The notes: a model not told the origin generated them from the letters alone. A DNA stretch of 64,000 bases from Sphingobacterium thalpophilum (GCA_945868825.1 CAMBMM010000001.1:310001-374000), one strand, 5' to 3'; shown: positions 1 to 9,015, numbered from the stretch's first letter. Numbers and translations: made by a program.

Positions 1-1
1 G

Positions 2-103
2 CAAAAAATGGTTACCGTTTTGCGGGTAAGCGAAACCGAGTTTGAAAAAATTGTGTTAGATACTTTTCGCTTTGTGCCTTTATTAGGCGATCAAGCTTGG
101 TAA
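2..103 (+). CDS. pcm: C-terminal end of probable protein-L-isoaspartate O-methyltransferase (partial)
   Basis: Open frame entering from the left edge and ending TAA at 101-103; 33 residues are visible. The tail FRFVPLLGDQ resembles the conserved FRFVP-containing end of Pcm proteins, which methylate isoaspartyl residues in damaged proteins to start their repair. The gene is convergent with smpB and the two stop codons abut, leaving no intergenic base. The catalytic methyltransferase core lies outside the window, so the assignment rests on the tail and on my recollection that pcm often neighbours smpB in Bacteroidota. Confidence 0.55.
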   Translation, partial: QKMVTVLRVSETEFEKIVLDTFRFVPLLGDQAW

Positions 104-553
104 TTAACGTTTCATTGCCCGATCTATCTCTATCTTAGAGTCGCGATCTTTTAGCGTTTCACGTTTATCGTAAATCTTTTTGCCCTGAGCCAATCCAATA
201 AGCACTTTGGCAAATCCGCGATTGTTTACAAATATATTGAGAGGGATAATGGTAAAGCCTTTTTCTTCTGTTTTGGCTTTAAGTTTTGCTATTTCCTTTT
301 TATTGAGCAATAAAATACGGTCTCTTTTGGCCTCGTGGTTGTAAAAAGAACCATGAGAATATTCGGCAATATGCATATTACGGATATACAATTGCTTGTT
401 CAAAAAGGCACAAAAAGCATCGTTAATATTCGCTTTTCCATCACGAATAGATTTAATTTCGGTACCCAGCAACTGTACGCCAGCCGTAAACTCTTCGAGT
501 ATGTGATACTCAAAGTAGGCTTTTTTATTCCGAATGTTTAAATCAGTGCTCAT
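104..553 (-). CDS. smpB: SsrA-binding protein SmpB
   Basis: 149 residues, the normal family length. SmpB binds tmRNA and brings it to stalled ribosomes for trans-translation, tagging incomplete peptides for degradation. Visible family marks are GTEIKS at residues 30-35, YNHEAKRDR near 71-79 and the basic tail YDKRETLKDRD at 128-138, which in known structures reaches into the mRNA channel. The ATG at 553 is preceded, four bases upstream, by a near-match to the Bacteroidota -7 box. The tmRNA gene is not in this window. Confidence 0.97.
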   Translation of the reverse strand: MSTDLNIRNKKAYFEYHILEEFTAGVQLLGTEIKSIRDGKANINDAFCAFLNKQLYIRNMHIAEYSHGSFYNHEAKRDRILLLNKKEIAKLKAKTEEKGFTIIPLNIFVNNRGFAKVLIGLAQGKKIYDKRETLKDRDSKIEIDRAMKR

Positions 554-557
554 GCCA

Positions 558-565
558 CAAATTTC
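558..565 (-). promoter_or_regulatory. Possible -7 box of smpB, four bases from the start codon
   Basis: On the minus strand this reads GAAATTTG, one mismatch from TAnnTTTG. It ends exactly four bases before the smpB ATG, the same spacing seen at better boxes elsewhere in the window, and would give a leaderless transcript. No -33 TTG is visible at the proper distance. Confidence 0.35.
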
Positions 566-595
566 GTGTTTATATCTGAATTTTAGGCTTTCCGC

Positions 596-2464
596 TTAAT
601 TAATAATGAGGACAGGTATTTTTACTTGGTGGCGTACCTTATTTACGGTGGTACCAAACAATATATCTTTTATGTTTCGGTGGCCGTGGGCACCCATTAC
701 CAACAAATCAAAGGCTTGGCTGTTTACAATTTGCACAATGGCGGTGGCAGCTGTTCCATAGCCCACTTTGATTTCAACTGTATAACCAAGGGTAATTAAA
801 TTATCCTGATACTTTTTTAGATTCTCCATGTCTAAGCTTGTTTCCAAATCCATGACCTCATCGCCATGATAACGGGCACCGGCTGTTTCAACTACATGAA
901 TTAAGGTGTAATGGGCTTTTTTACCACCTTGTAAAATGGCATGTTGTATGGTATTAATATCCTTAGCAGTAAAACCAATGGTTATACCAATATGACTATA
1001 GCTAGCTGGCTTATGTTCAGAAAAGGCAATTGCTTCTCCGTGTGGTAGGTTCGTTTTCTCTGCGAAACTATGTAGTAGCGGGTAAACTAAGATGTAAATA
1101 AGTAAACCAGCAATACTCACCGCTGCTGGAATTACCAAGCCATAAACCCACCAGGTATGCCCAGTACTTTGCAGCCAGGTATAAATCTCTTCCAGCACCA
1201 GTTTTGCATTTAAGCTAATGATAATGCCAGCGCTTAACCATGCTAGCACCTTCACCCAAGTTTTAATGGCGAAATTTCCCATTAATTTTTTGTTTGATGT
1301 GAAGTGAATAAGCGGAATTACGGCAAAGCCCAATTGTAAACTCAAAACTACCTGGCTAAATATGAGTAGTTTACCTAAAGCGCTTTCTCCGAAATAAAGG
1401 ATGGTGATAAAGGCAGGTATAATGGCTAATAGGCGGGTAAGCAGGCGTCTAATCCAAGGTTGAATGCGCAGGTTTAGATGGCCCTCCATTACAATTTGTC
1501 CGGCTAAGGTACCGGTGATGGTAGAACTTTGCCCGGCAGCAATTAAGGCAATAGCGAAAAGCGTAGGCGCCAAACTTCCAAATATATCGTTCAACAAACG
1601 GTGCGCATCCTGAATTTCGGCAACTTGGTATAAGCCATTTTTATAAAAGGCAGTGGCAGCTAAAATTAGAATGGCTGCGTTTACGAAAAATGCCAAGTTT
1701 AACGCAATGGTAGTATCCCAAAGGTTATACTTTAAAGCTTCTTTTAGCCCCGAATCTGTTTTTTCGATGCGCCTAGTTTGTACCAAAGACGAGTGTAAGT
1801 ATAAATTGTGGGGCATTACCGTGGCGCCAATAATCCCTATAGCAATATATAGGGCGCTTCCCGAAAGCATGCTTGGCTTAAAAGCCTCTAAAATTTCTAA
1901 ACCTGATGGTTTTGCAATAAACATTTCCAATAAAAAGGCAGCTCCAATCACAAAAACCATCGAAATAATAAAACCTTCCATAATTCTGATGCCTTTGTGC
2001 AACAAGAATAAAAGCAATACGGTATCGAAAATAGTGATAGATATACCCCAAATTAAAGGCAAGCCAAACAAGAGGTTTAGGCCTATGGCCATACCAATAA
2101 TTTCGGCTAAATCACAAGCTATGATGGCCGTTTGAGCCAACAAGTATAAGGGAATGTTGGCCCATTTCGGGTAGGCGTTTCTAGAAGCTTGGGCTAAATC
2201 CATGCCACCTACAATACCCAAACGGGCGCTTAGGCTTTGTAATAAAATGGCAATCAGATTCGAAAGTAGTAAAACCCAAATGAGCTGATAGCCGAATTGG
2301 CTGCCTCCAGCCAAGTCGGTGGCCCAATTACCCGGATCCATATAGCCTACACTAATGAGGTAAGCCGGGCCAAAAAAGGCAAATAATTTTCTCCAACCTG
2401 CTTTATTGCCGGTTTTTACCGAAGAATGTATTTCATCTAAAGAACCTTTTTGACTTGTTTTCAT
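596..2464 (-). CDS. mntH: Nramp-family divalent metal (Mn2+/Fe2+) transporter with C-terminal universal stress domain
   Basis: 622 residues, about 200 longer than a plain MntH. Residues 1 to about 460 form a multi-helix Nramp transporter: DPGN at 43-46 in the first helix and MPHN at 217-220 in the sixth are the metal-binding motifs, and the Met favours transition metals over Ca/Mg. Residues about 490-622 are a UspA-type domain ending in the nucleotide-binding pattern G-x2-G-x9-G-T (591-605). The fusion suggests that ATP or a stress signal regulates uptake, which is inference. An Lrp-family gene is divergent across 117 bases. No Mn riboswitch is visible in the leader. Confidence 0.93.
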   Translation of the reverse strand: MKTSQKGSLDEIHSSVKTGNKAGWRKLFAFFGPAYLISVGYMDPGNWATDLAGGSQFGYQLIWVLLLSNLIAILLQSLSARLGIVGGMDLAQASRNAYPKWANIPLYLLAQTAIIACDLAEIIGMAIGLNLLFGLPLIWGISITIFDTVLLLFLLHKGIRIMEGFIISMVFVIGAAFLLEMFIAKPSGLEILEAFKPSMLSGSALYIAIGIIGATVMPHNLYLHSSLVQTRRIEKTDSGLKEALKYNLWDTTIALNLAFFVNAAILILAATAFYKNGLYQVAEIQDAHRLLNDIFGSLAPTLFAIALIAAGQSSTITGTLAGQIVMEGHLNLRIQPWIRRLLTRLLAIIPAFITILYFGESALGKLLIFSQVVLSLQLGFAVIPLIHFTSNKKLMGNFAIKTWVKVLAWLSAGIIISLNAKLVLEEIYTWLQSTGHTWWVYGLVIPAAVSIAGLLIYILVYPLLHSFAEKTNLPHGEAIAFSEHKPASYSHIGITIGFTAKDINTIQHAILQGGKKAHYTLIHVVETAGARYHGDEVMDLETSLDMENLKKYQDNLITLGYTVEIKVGYGTAATAIVQIVNSQAFDLLVMGAHGHRNIKDILFGTTVNKVRHQVKIPVLIIN

Positions 2465-2486
2465 GCAGGGTTAACGCGAATATCCA

Positions 2487-2494
2487 CAAATTTA
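2487..2494 (-). promoter_or_regulatory. -7 promoter box of the Nramp transporter gene
   Basis: Minus strand TAAATTTG, an exact TAnnTTTG match, 22 bases before the ATG at 2464. A -33 TTG at the usual spacing is not evident. Confidence 0.5.
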
Positions 2495-2569
2495 GGGTGT
2501 GCCGCTTAGGATAAAAAATTTATATGCACAATTTAGCTCTTTTGTAAAATATAATTTCGCCAGAAAGTT

Positions 2570-2577
2570 TATTTTTG
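2570..2577 (+). promoter_or_regulatory. -7 promoter box of the Lrp regulator, leaderless spacing
   Basis: TATTTTTG, exact TAnnTTTG, ending four bases before the ATG at 2582. Transcription would begin at or next to the start codon. A TTTG at 2541-2544 is 25 bases upstream, slightly too far for an ideal -33. Confidence 0.6.
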
Positions 2578-2581
2578 AGCT

Positions 2582-3052
2582 ATGGCTTTCGAATTAGATA
2601 AAACAGACCTGCAAATTTTAAAAATTTTGCAAGAGAACGGCAGAATTACCAACCTACAACTATCTAGCGATGTGGGCTTGTCTCCTGCACCTACCTTAGA
2701 ACGGGTCCGCAAGCTCGAGCAAACAGGCTACATTAAAAGCTACCATGCTTTGGTAGATGAAGAATTGGTGGGTTTAGGTATTAAATCTTTTATTCAAGTA
2801 CAACTAGATTTTCATACCAGCAACGCCATACAAACTTTTTTGGACGAGGTTCAATCTATTAAAGAAATTACCGAGTGCCATCACGTAACCGGCCAATGCG
2901 ATTTTTTATTGAAAGTGTATGTGAAAGATATTAAGGCCTATGAAGCCCTAATCATGGAAAAAATAAGCAAAATATCGGTGCTTAAAACATTCCAAACCAT
3001 GATGATTATGTCGACCAATAAAAAAGAGCCCGTAGTGCCTTTGGCCTATTAA
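2582..3052 (+). CDS. Lrp/AsnC-family transcriptional regulator
   Basis: 156 residues, standard family length. An N-terminal winged helix-turn-helix spans about residues 8-60 ([14 protein letters not shown], then [19 protein letters not shown]), followed by a RAM/AsnC ligand-binding domain of alternating strands and helices from about 70 to 145. Such proteins form octamers and sense amino acids. It is divergent from the Nramp gene and may control it, but the shared 117-base region shows no obvious repeated operator. Its stop overlaps the ung stop on the opposite strand by four bases. Confidence 0.93.
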   Translation: MAFELDKTDLQILKILQENGRITNLQLSSDVGLSPAPTLERVRKLEQTGYIKSYHALVDEELVGLGIKSFIQVQLDFHTSNAIQTFLDEVQSIKEITECHHVTGQCDFLLKVYVKDIKAYEALIMEKISKISVLKTFQTMMIMSTNKKEPVVPLAY

Positions 3053-3726
3053 ACTAGTTGCCAGTCAATGGGTTTTTCACCCTTGCTTAGTAAATACGCA
3101 TTTGCCTTAGAAAAATGGGTACATCCGAAAAATCCAGCATAAGCCGAAAATGGAGAGGGGTGAGCCGCCGTTAATACCAAATGCTTCTTCGTATCAATTA
3201 AAGAAGCTTTAGCTTGTGCATGGCGCCCCCAAAGCATAAACACCAAACCTTCTCTTTGTTCGCTTAAGGCTCTTATGGCTTGGTCGGTGAATTGCTCCCA
3301 GCCCATTTTTTGATGCGAACCCGGCTGATTTGACCGTACTGTTAAGGTTGAATTGAGCAACAACACGCCTTGTTTGGCCCAGCTGCTTAAATCGCCATGG
3401 CTAGGCATGTTAAATTCCGGTATATCTGTTTGAAGCTCTTTATATATATTTCTCAAAGAAGGTGGAATAGCTACACCCTTTTGCACCGAAAAAGATAAGC
3501 CATGCGCTTGGTTTACTCCGTGGTAAGGATCTTGTCCTAAAATAACCACTTTTACTTCATTAAATGGTGTGAGGTTAAACGCATTGAATACATCGCTGTG
3601 TTTAGGGTAAACGATCGTTCCATGTTCATTTTCCTGCTCTAAAAACTGGTTTAGGCTCAACATATAGGGCTTTTGAAACTCGTCTTTTAAGGCAGGGAGC
3701 CACGAAGGATGCAAGGATGTAGGCAT
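3049..3726 (-). CDS. ung: Uracil-DNA glycosylase, family 1
   Basis: 225 residues. Excises uracil from DNA as the first step of base excision repair. The water-activating motif GQDPYHG lies at 64-70, with Asp66 as the catalytic residue, and the DNA-intercalation motif HPSPFSA at 189-195; both are intact. Convergent with the Lrp gene, overlapping it by four bases. A perfect -7 box lies 16 bases upstream of the ATG. Confidence 0.98.
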   Translation of the reverse strand: MPTSLHPSWLPALKDEFQKPYMLSLNQFLEQENEHGTIVYPKHSDVFNAFNLTPFNEVKVVILGQDPYHGVNQAHGLSFSVQKGVAIPPSLRNIYKELQTDIPEFNMPSHGDLSSWAKQGVLLLNSTLTVRSNQPGSHQKMGWEQFTDQAIRALSEQREGLVFMLWGRHAQAKASLIDTKKHLVLTAAHPSPFSAYAGFFGCTHFSKANAYLLSKGEKPIDWQLV

Positions 3727-3742
3727 AAACGGCGCTTTTGCT

Positions 3743-3750
3743 CAAATATA
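3743..3750 (-). promoter_or_regulatory. -7 promoter box of ung
   Basis: Minus strand TATATTTG, exact TAnnTTTG, 16 bases before the ATG at 3726, implying a leader of about ten bases. No clear -33 element. Confidence 0.55.
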
Positions 3751-3816
3751 ACATTTTACATGCCGTTTATTTGAGAGATAAATCGGATATTTGTAACCTA
3801 CAAAACGTTAGAAACT

Positions 3817-4359
3817 ATGCCAAATATTATACGATTAATTGCCGCCATTGCTATGTTAGGCGGATCTATAGCCCTTATTATTTTCGGACCGTGGGGATGG
3901 GGAATACTGGGTATTATTTTTGCCCTATTGGTGTTTGTCACCTTTTTCTTTAACGAAAAAATGCTTTTGGCTCAATATTATTTGCGCAAAGAAAATATGG
4001 AAAAAGCGGAAGCTTGGTTGAATAAAATTGCCAATTACGAGCGTGAATTAATTAGTATGCAACACGGGTATTACCAGTTGTTGTTGGGTTTAATAGAATC
4101 GAGAAAAGCACCCTTGCAATCAGAAAAATATTTCAAACGTGCGCTTTCTTTAGGTATGAGCATGGAGCATAACGTGGCCTTAGCTAAATTGAGTTTAGCG
4201 GGTATTGCCATGGCCAAACGCAATAAACGAGAAGCCACCATGTATTTGCAGGAAGCCAAAAAAGCAGATAAGAATAAACTGCTAGCCGAACAGATAAAAA
4301 TGATGCAGGCGCAAATGGGCCAGCTAGATAAATCTCAACAAGTTAGAGGTTATAGATAA
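3817..4359 (+). CDS. Membrane-anchored helical-repeat (TPR-like) protein of unknown function
   Basis: 180 residues. Two hydrophobic helices near 5-24 and 28-46, separated by the turn GPWGWG, anchor the N-terminus; the rest (about 50-180) is soluble, helical and charged, with degenerate TPR-like pairs such as AQYYLRKENMEKAEAWLNKI and YFKRALSLG. A few Bacteroidota proteins share this layout, but I do not recognise a named family. A -7-like GATATTTG lies near 3787. The gene ends at a strong bidirectional terminator shared with lysS. It may be a scaffold at the inner membrane; the function is unknown. Confidence 0.8.
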   Translation: MPNIIRLIAAIAMLGGSIALIIFGPWGWGILGIIFALLVFVTFFFNEKMLLAQYYLRKENMEKAEAWLNKIANYERELISMQHGYYQLLLGLIESRKAPLQSEKYFKRALSLGMSMEHNVALAKLSLAGIAMAKRNKREATMYLQEAKKADKNKLLAEQIKMMQAQMGQLDKSQQVRGYR

Positions 4360-4363
4360 AACA

Positions 4364-4390
4364 AAAGCCCCTCGAATTTCGAGGGGCTTT
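4364..4390. terminator. Bidirectional Rho-independent terminator between the TPR-like gene and lysS
   Basis: Perfect 12-base stem (4364-4375 with 4379-4390), loop of three, core GCCCCTCGA/TCGAGGGGC, with A and T tracts on both sides. It lies between two converging genes. A nearly identical copy lies at 45531-45557. Confidence 0.9.
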
Positions 4391-4393
4391 GTT

Positions 4394-6115
4394 TTAGGCA
4401 AACCAAGTCATCACCAAATCTTTATCGGGCATAGCGATGTCGAGTTTTAGTTTTTTGCGCATGCCACCCAAATCGTTAAATAGCTTGTTGGGGTTGCCTG
4501 CTTTCAATTCTTCGGGGCTATTAAAGCCCATTTTTTGCAATACGGGTACCCATTCGGCAGGTACGCCTAGTGCGGTAAAATCTTCTACCGAAACCACTTT
4601 TGCTTTTTTCTCAGGGCGCATTTGCGGGAAAAACAATACTTCTTGAATGGTGCTTTGGTTGGTCATCAACATCACCAAGCGGTCTATACCAATGCCTAAG
4701 CCAGAGGTTGGCGGCATCCCGTATTCAAGTGCACGTAAAAAGTCTTCGTCCATAGCCATGGCTTCTTCATCGCCACGGTCGGCTAGTTTAAGCTGGTCTT
4801 CGAAACGTTCCCGCTGGTCTATGGGGTCGTTAAGTTCAGTATAGGCATTGGCAATTTCTTTACCCATTACAAACAACTCAAAACGTTCTACTAAGCCTTC
4901 TTTGCTGCGGTGTTTTTTCGCCAAAGGCGTCATTTCAATCGGGTAGTCGGTAATGTAGGTTGGCTGAATGAGCTTGGCTTCTACTTTGGCGCCAAAAATT
5001 TCGTCAATCAGTTTTCCACGGCCCATACTTGGGTCTACATCAATACCAAGGTCTTTGCAAATGCTGCGTAAGCCTTGTTCATCTTGTTCGGAAACATCAA
5101 TTCCGGTATATTTTTTAATCGAATCGTACATCGATAATTTTTCGTAGGGTCCGGCAAATTCAATAAGGTTTTCGCCCACTTTTACTTTCGAAGAACCGTT
5201 GGTAGCTAGAGCTACTTTTTCTAAGCATTCTTCTACCATGGCCATCATCCAGATATAATCTTTGTAGGCCACGTAAATTTCCATGGAGGTAAATTCGGGG
5301 TTGTGCGTGCGGTCCATTCCTTCGTTACGGAACATTTTACCAAATTCATATACGCCATCAAATCCGGCTACTATAAGGCGTTTTAGGTAGAGTTCGTTGG
5401 CAATACGCAAAAACAAAGGCATGTCGAGTGTATTGTGGTGTGTTTTAAACGGACGAGCTGCGGCCCCGCCGTGAACCGGTTGTAGTATTGGTGTTTCTAC
5501 TTCCATCCAGCCTTGGCTATCGAAATAGCCACGCATGGTATTTATTACTCTCGAACGGTTAATAAAAATATCTTTAAACTCCGGATTTACGGTTAAATCT
5601 ACATAGCGTTGGCGGTAGCGTAATTCTGGGTCGGTAAAGCCATCGTAAATATTACCTTCCTCATCTCGTTTTACAATGGGTAGTGGTTTTAGCGATTTTG
5701 ATAATACCGTCATTTTGGTAACGTGTACAGAAATTTCGCCGGTTTGGGTGGTAAATACATAGCCCTCTAGGCCAATAAAATCGCCAATATCTAATAGTTT
5801 CTTGAAAACGGTATTGTATAGTGTTTTGTCTTCGCTAGGACAAATTTCATCGCGGTTTAAATAAATCTGAATACGTCCGCTAGCATCCTGAATTTCGGCA
5901 AAAGACGCACTACCCATAATTCTACGGGTCATGATACGGCCGGCCATGCGGATGTTTTTATAAGCAGTTTTATCGCGTTCGTAGTTTTCCTTAATATCCT
6001 TGGCATTGGCCGTTACGTCAAACGCTTCAGCAGGATAAGGGTTAATCCCCAAGTTGCGTAACTCGGCCATGGCCTCTCGGCGTAAAATTTCCTGTTCAGA
6101 TAAACCTATACTCAT
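4394..6115 (-). CDS. lysS: Lysyl-tRNA synthetase, class II
   Basis: 573 residues, roughly 70 longer than the E. coli enzyme. Charges tRNA-Lys. An N-terminal OB-fold anticodon domain covers about 55-150; the class II core carries motif 2 at 262-276 ([15 protein letters not shown]) and motif 3 near the [12 protein letters not shown] segment around 480-495, followed by the usual FFPQMRP. After that comes an extra C-terminal module of about 70 residues (from roughly 505), which I associate with Bacteroidota LysS. Two overlapping -7 boxes precede the start. Confidence 0.98.
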   Translation of the reverse strand: MSIGLSEQEILRREAMAELRNLGINPYPAEAFDVTANAKDIKENYERDKTAYKNIRMAGRIMTRRIMGSASFAEIQDASGRIQIYLNRDEICPSEDKTLYNTVFKKLLDIGDFIGLEGYVFTTQTGEISVHVTKMTVLSKSLKPLPIVKRDEEGNIYDGFTDPELRYRQRYVDLTVNPEFKDIFINRSRVINTMRGYFDSQGWMEVETPILQPVHGGAAARPFKTHHNTLDMPLFLRIANELYLKRLIVAGFDGVYEFGKMFRNEGMDRTHNPEFTSMEIYVAYKDYIWMMAMVEECLEKVALATNGSSKVKVGENLIEFAGPYEKLSMYDSIKKYTGIDVSEQDEQGLRSICKDLGIDVDPSMGRGKLIDEIFGAKVEAKLIQPTYITDYPIEMTPLAKKHRSKEGLVERFELFVMGKEIANAYTELNDPIDQRERFEDQLKLADRGDEEAMAMDEDFLRALEYGMPPTSGLGIGIDRLVMLMTNQSTIQEVLFFPQMRPEKKAKVVSVEDFTALGVPAEWVPVLQKMGFNSPEELKAGNPNKLFNDLGGMRKKLKLDIAMPDKDLVMTWFA

Positions 6116-6125
6116 ATGTTCGTTT

Positions 6126-6143
6126 CAAATTTATTCAAAAATA
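6126..6143 (-). promoter_or_regulatory. Two adjacent -7 boxes upstream of lysS
   Basis: Minus strand TAAATTTG (6126-6133) and TATTTTTG (6136-6143), both exact TAnnTTTG matches, ten and twenty bases before the ATG. Either would give a very short leader; there is no room for a T-box. Confidence 0.55.
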
Positions 6144-6185
6144 GGGTTTTTGTGCGTAAAATGTGTTTAAACAAGGTCAAAAACA

Positions 6186-6217
6186 AAAAGAGCACCGAAA
6201 TAATTCGATGCTCTTTT
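6186..6217 (-). terminator. Rho-independent terminator of the acyl-CoA ligase gene
   Basis: Stem 6186-6199 with 6204-6217, 14 pairs. The only mismatch on the plus strand (C/A) becomes a G-U wobble in minus-strand RNA, so the hairpin is built for leftward transcription from the ligase gene ending at 6234. A T tract follows on the minus strand. Confidence 0.85.
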
Positions 6218-6233
6218 AATATATGTGCTTTTG

Positions 6234-8141
6234 TTAGTCTTCGTCTTCGGCGTACATAGAGCTAATGGCATCGGCATATTTTTGTTCAATTACCTTTCGT
6301 TTGGCTTTTAGTGTCGGTGTAATTTCGCCCTCTTCTATGGTAAATGGATTGCGTTTGAGTATAAAATGTTTAATGCGCTCAAATTTTGCCAATTCGTTAG
6401 ATAGGTGTTTAATATCTTCATCCACCCAATTAATTAGCTCTTCATCCGCAATAAATGTTTCAGGCGAATTAAAGAAGTCGTCGCTTAACTTAAACTGTTC
6501 TTGTAAACTTTCTCGAGACGGGACTAGGATTGCAGTAATGTATTCTTGCTTATCGCCAATAAGGAATACCTGTTCAATTTTTGGGCTTTTTAGATAGATG
6601 TTTTCTACCGGTGTTGGGTAAATATTTTTGCCATAAGCGTTTACCAACATGTTTTTAATGCGGTCGGTAATTTGTAGGTTTCCTTTAAAAAAGCGGCCTA
6701 GATCACCGGTATGAAACCAGCCATCGCTGTCTAATACTTGGGCAGTTTCTTCCACTTTGTTCCAGTAGCCTTTCATTACGCAGTGGCCACGAACCACCAC
6801 TTCGCCTTCTCCGCATTCAAAAGCTTCGTTAAAGCTCTCGTGGGTTTGTATGGTGATGAATTGCTTGCTTTCTACATCTTGAATACCCACTTCAATGCCC
6901 GGAATTATCCGGCCAACCGTACCATATATTTGGCGGTGGTATTCGGTTACGGCCATTACGGGCGATGTTTCTGTTAAGCCAAAGCCTTCTAAAATTTTGA
7001 TACCCAAGTTCCCGAAAAACTCACCTACGTTTTTAGGTAGGGCAGCTCCACCGGAGATCATGAACTTTAATCGACCACCGGTTTTTTCTTTAATCTTGCT
7101 AAATACCAGTTTATCTGCTATTTTTTGCTTAATGGAAAGTAAAAATCCGAGTTTATTGCCCGATTCTTTCACTTCTCGGTAGGTTTTACCTACTTCTAAA
7201 GCCCATAAAAATATTTTGCTTTTTAAACCGCCTGCAGAGGTGCCATTTTTCATGGCTTTATCGTGAATGCGCTCTAATAAACGAGGAACGCAGCTCATTA
7301 CGGTAGGTTTTATTTCGCCCATATTTTTGGCTAATAGCTCTAAACTTTGGGCAAAAGCAATTTTACAGCCTTTTGCCATACAAATGTGGTAGGTGGCCGT
7401 GCGTTCAAAAACGTGCGATAGGGGTAAGAACGAAAGGAAGGTGTCGTGCGCATCTATTACCGGAATTTGCTCTAAACATACGCGTACGTTTTCCACAAAG
7501 TTTCCATGGGTAAGCATTACTCCTTTAGGCGTTCCAGTAGTGCCCGAGGTATAAATTAAAGAGGATAAATCGCTTGGTTTTACTTCATTTCTGACTACAA
7601 CCAATTCTTTTTTATGTACCGCTAGGGTTTGTTCACCTTCGGCAATAAGTTCTGCAAGTGAAAGTACACCGGCATGGACAGACAGCCCTTCTAGATGTTT
7701 TTCATAACCCTCAAAAACGGGAATGATGCGAATAAGTTGCGGACAAGTATTCGCTATTTTTAAGATTTTCTTCAGTAGGAAAGGATTGCCCACCAAAATC
7801 ATTTTGGCTCCGGCATCATTTAAAATATAGGCAATTTCTGTTTCGCTAAGGGTGGGGTATATCGATACGTTTACGGCACCTAATTGCTGCAAAGCCTGGT
7901 CGTAGTATACGTATTCGGGGCAATTTTCAATAATTAAGGCCAAGCGATCGCCTTTTTGTATGCCCAAATCTAGGAAGTAACTTGAAATAGCATCCGCCTT
8001 GTCTAATACCTGCTTGTAGCTAATCTCTTCCCAGCCATTTTGGGTATGATGGAACAAAAAAGTAGTGTTTTCGGAATGTATGTGTTCTACCACATTCCGC
8101 AATAGTCGCGGAATGGTGCTGTGTTCGTTTAATAAGTTCAT
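6234..8141 (-). CDS. Long-chain fatty acid-CoA ligase (AMP-forming)
   Basis: 635 residues of the ANL superfamily, FadD15/FAA1-like. Activates long-chain fatty acids to acyl-CoA through an acyl-adenylate. The P-loop-like motif YTSGTTGTPKG is at 197-207, the A5 segment EGFGLTETSP lies mid-protein, the A8 hinge region is at GDLGRF, and the C-terminus has the lysine-rich FTIEEGEITPTLKAKRK that contributes the catalytic Lys. No membrane segment is evident. It stands alone between two terminators. Exact chain-length preference cannot be read. Confidence 0.95.
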   Translation of the reverse strand: MNLLNEHSTIPRLLRNVVEHIHSENTTFLFHHTQNGWEEISYKQVLDKADAISSYFLDLGIQKGDRLALIIENCPEYVYYDQALQQLGAVNVSIYPTLSETEIAYILNDAGAKMILVGNPFLLKKILKIANTCPQLIRIIPVFEGYEKHLEGLSVHAGVLSLAELIAEGEQTLAVHKKELVVVRNEVKPSDLSSLIYTSGTTGTPKGVMLTHGNFVENVRVCLEQIPVIDAHDTFLSFLPLSHVFERTATYHICMAKGCKIAFAQSLELLAKNMGEIKPTVMSCVPRLLERIHDKAMKNGTSAGGLKSKIFLWALEVGKTYREVKESGNKLGFLLSIKQKIADKLVFSKIKEKTGGRLKFMISGGAALPKNVGEFFGNLGIKILEGFGLTETSPVMAVTEYHRQIYGTVGRIIPGIEVGIQDVESKQFITIQTHESFNEAFECGEGEVVVRGHCVMKGYWNKVEETAQVLDSDGWFHTGDLGRFFKGNLQITDRIKNMLVNAYGKNIYPTPVENIYLKSPKIEQVFLIGDKQEYITAILVPSRESLQEQFKLSDDFFNSPETFIADEELINWVDEDIKHLSNELAKFERIKHFILKRNPFTIEEGEITPTLKAKRKVIEQKYADAISSMYAEDED

Positions 8142-8197
8142 ACGTTTTTAACGCATTGGTTAGTCTACAATTATACACATACCCTATTTAAAAAACA

Positions 8198-8225
8198 AAA
8201 GGCGTTCAACTATTTGAACGCCTTT
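8198..8225 (-). terminator. Terminator of the isc operon
   Basis: Perfect 12-base stem (8198-8209 with 8214-8225), loop CTAT, just beyond the stop of iscA. On the minus strand the hairpin is followed by a T-rich run. Confidence 0.88.
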
Positions 8226-8245
8226 AATAATTTGAAAAATTGTAT

Positions 8246-8572
8246 TTAAACGGAGAAACTTTCGCCACAACCGCACGTGCGGCTGGCATTTGGGTTGTTA
8301 AAGTTGAAACCTTTGCCATTTAAACCATCTGTAAAATCAAGTTCGGTGCCGGCTAGATATAAAAAAGATTTCATGTCTAAAGTAATTTTGATACCGTTGT
8401 CTTCAAAAAACTGGTCGCCCGTTTTTACTTCGTTATCAAAATCTAAATTATACGATAAGCCAGAGCAGCCCCCACCTTTTACAGAAACCCGTAAAAAGTA
8501 AGAAGTGTCTAAGCCGGCTTCTTGCATCAGGCTTAGTGCTTTTTCTTTTGCTTTATCGGTAATCGTTACCAT
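8246..8572 (-). CDS. iscA: A-type iron-sulfur carrier, IscA/SufA/ErpA family
   Basis: 108 residues. Accepts or delivers Fe-S clusters to target enzymes. All three ligand cysteines are present: Cys36 in GGGCSGLSY and Cys100/Cys102 in TCGCGES near the C-terminus. Last gene of the iscS-iscU-iscA operon, five bases after iscU. IscA, SufA and ErpA cannot be told apart from sequence alone; the isc context favours IscA. Confidence 0.95.
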   Translation of the reverse strand: MVTITDKAKEKALSLMQEAGLDTSYFLRVSVKGGGCSGLSYNLDFDNEVKTGDQFFEDNGIKITLDMKSFLYLAGTELDFTDGLNGKGFNFNNPNASRTCGCGESFSV

Positions 8573-8577
8573 TTTTT

Positions 8578-8991
8578 TTAGTGGTGACTTTTTTCGCTCT
8601 CGATAGGAGCTAAACCATTTTTTACACGGTAATCGTTAATGGCGGCTTTAATAGCATCTTCGGCTAATACCGAGCAGTGAATTTTTACCGGCGGTAAAGC
8701 CAATTCTTCCACAATATCCATGTTATCAATAGTGATGGCATCGTCAATAGATTTGCCTTTTAACCACTCTGTAGCTAATGATGAAGAAGCAATTGCCGAA
8801 CCACAGCCAAAAGTTTTAAACTTCGCATCGGTAATTACATTGTTGCTATCTACCTCAATTTGCAAACGCATTACGTCGCCACACTCTGGTGCGCCAACTA
8901 AGCCGGTACCTACATTGTTTTTGCTCTTATCAAGCGTACCCACATTACGTGGATTGGTGTAATGATCAATTACTTTATCTGAATATGCCAT
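8578..8991 (-). CDS. iscU: Iron-sulfur cluster scaffold IscU
   Basis: 137 residues. Fe-S clusters are assembled on this scaffold from iron and IscS-derived sulfur. Ligands Cys37, Asp39, Cys63 and Cys106 are present, in PECGD, FGCGSA and KIHCS. The LPPVK motif at 99-103, the site recognised by the HscA chaperone in proteobacteria, is intact although no hscA or hscB is nearby. The spacing to iscS is 24 bases, so the two are co-transcribed. Confidence 0.97.
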   Translation of the reverse strand: MAYSDKVIDHYTNPRNVGTLDKSKNNVGTGLVGAPECGDVMRLQIEVDSNNVITDAKFKTFGCGSAIASSSLATEWLKGKSIDDAITIDNMDIVEELALPPVKIHCSVLAEDAIKAAINDYRVKNGLAPIESEKSHH

Positions 8992-9015
8992 AGTGTTCTA
9001 TTTTCTTAATATTGA

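Noticed and set aside
1653-2135. A 160-codon frame antisense to the Nramp gene
   Set aside because: Composition is that of a reversed membrane protein, and the Nramp reading has conserved metal motifs in this stretch.
3738-3953. A 71-codon frame overlapping the start of the TPR-like gene
   Set aside because: It spans the ung promoter and is out of frame with the better-supported gene at 3817; product is Cys/Tyr-rich and unlike any family.
6116-6233. Possible riboswitch or T-box in front of lysS or the acyl-CoA ligase gene
   Set aside because: The leader of lysS is only about ten bases from its -7 boxes, and the one hairpin present is the terminator of the ligase gene.
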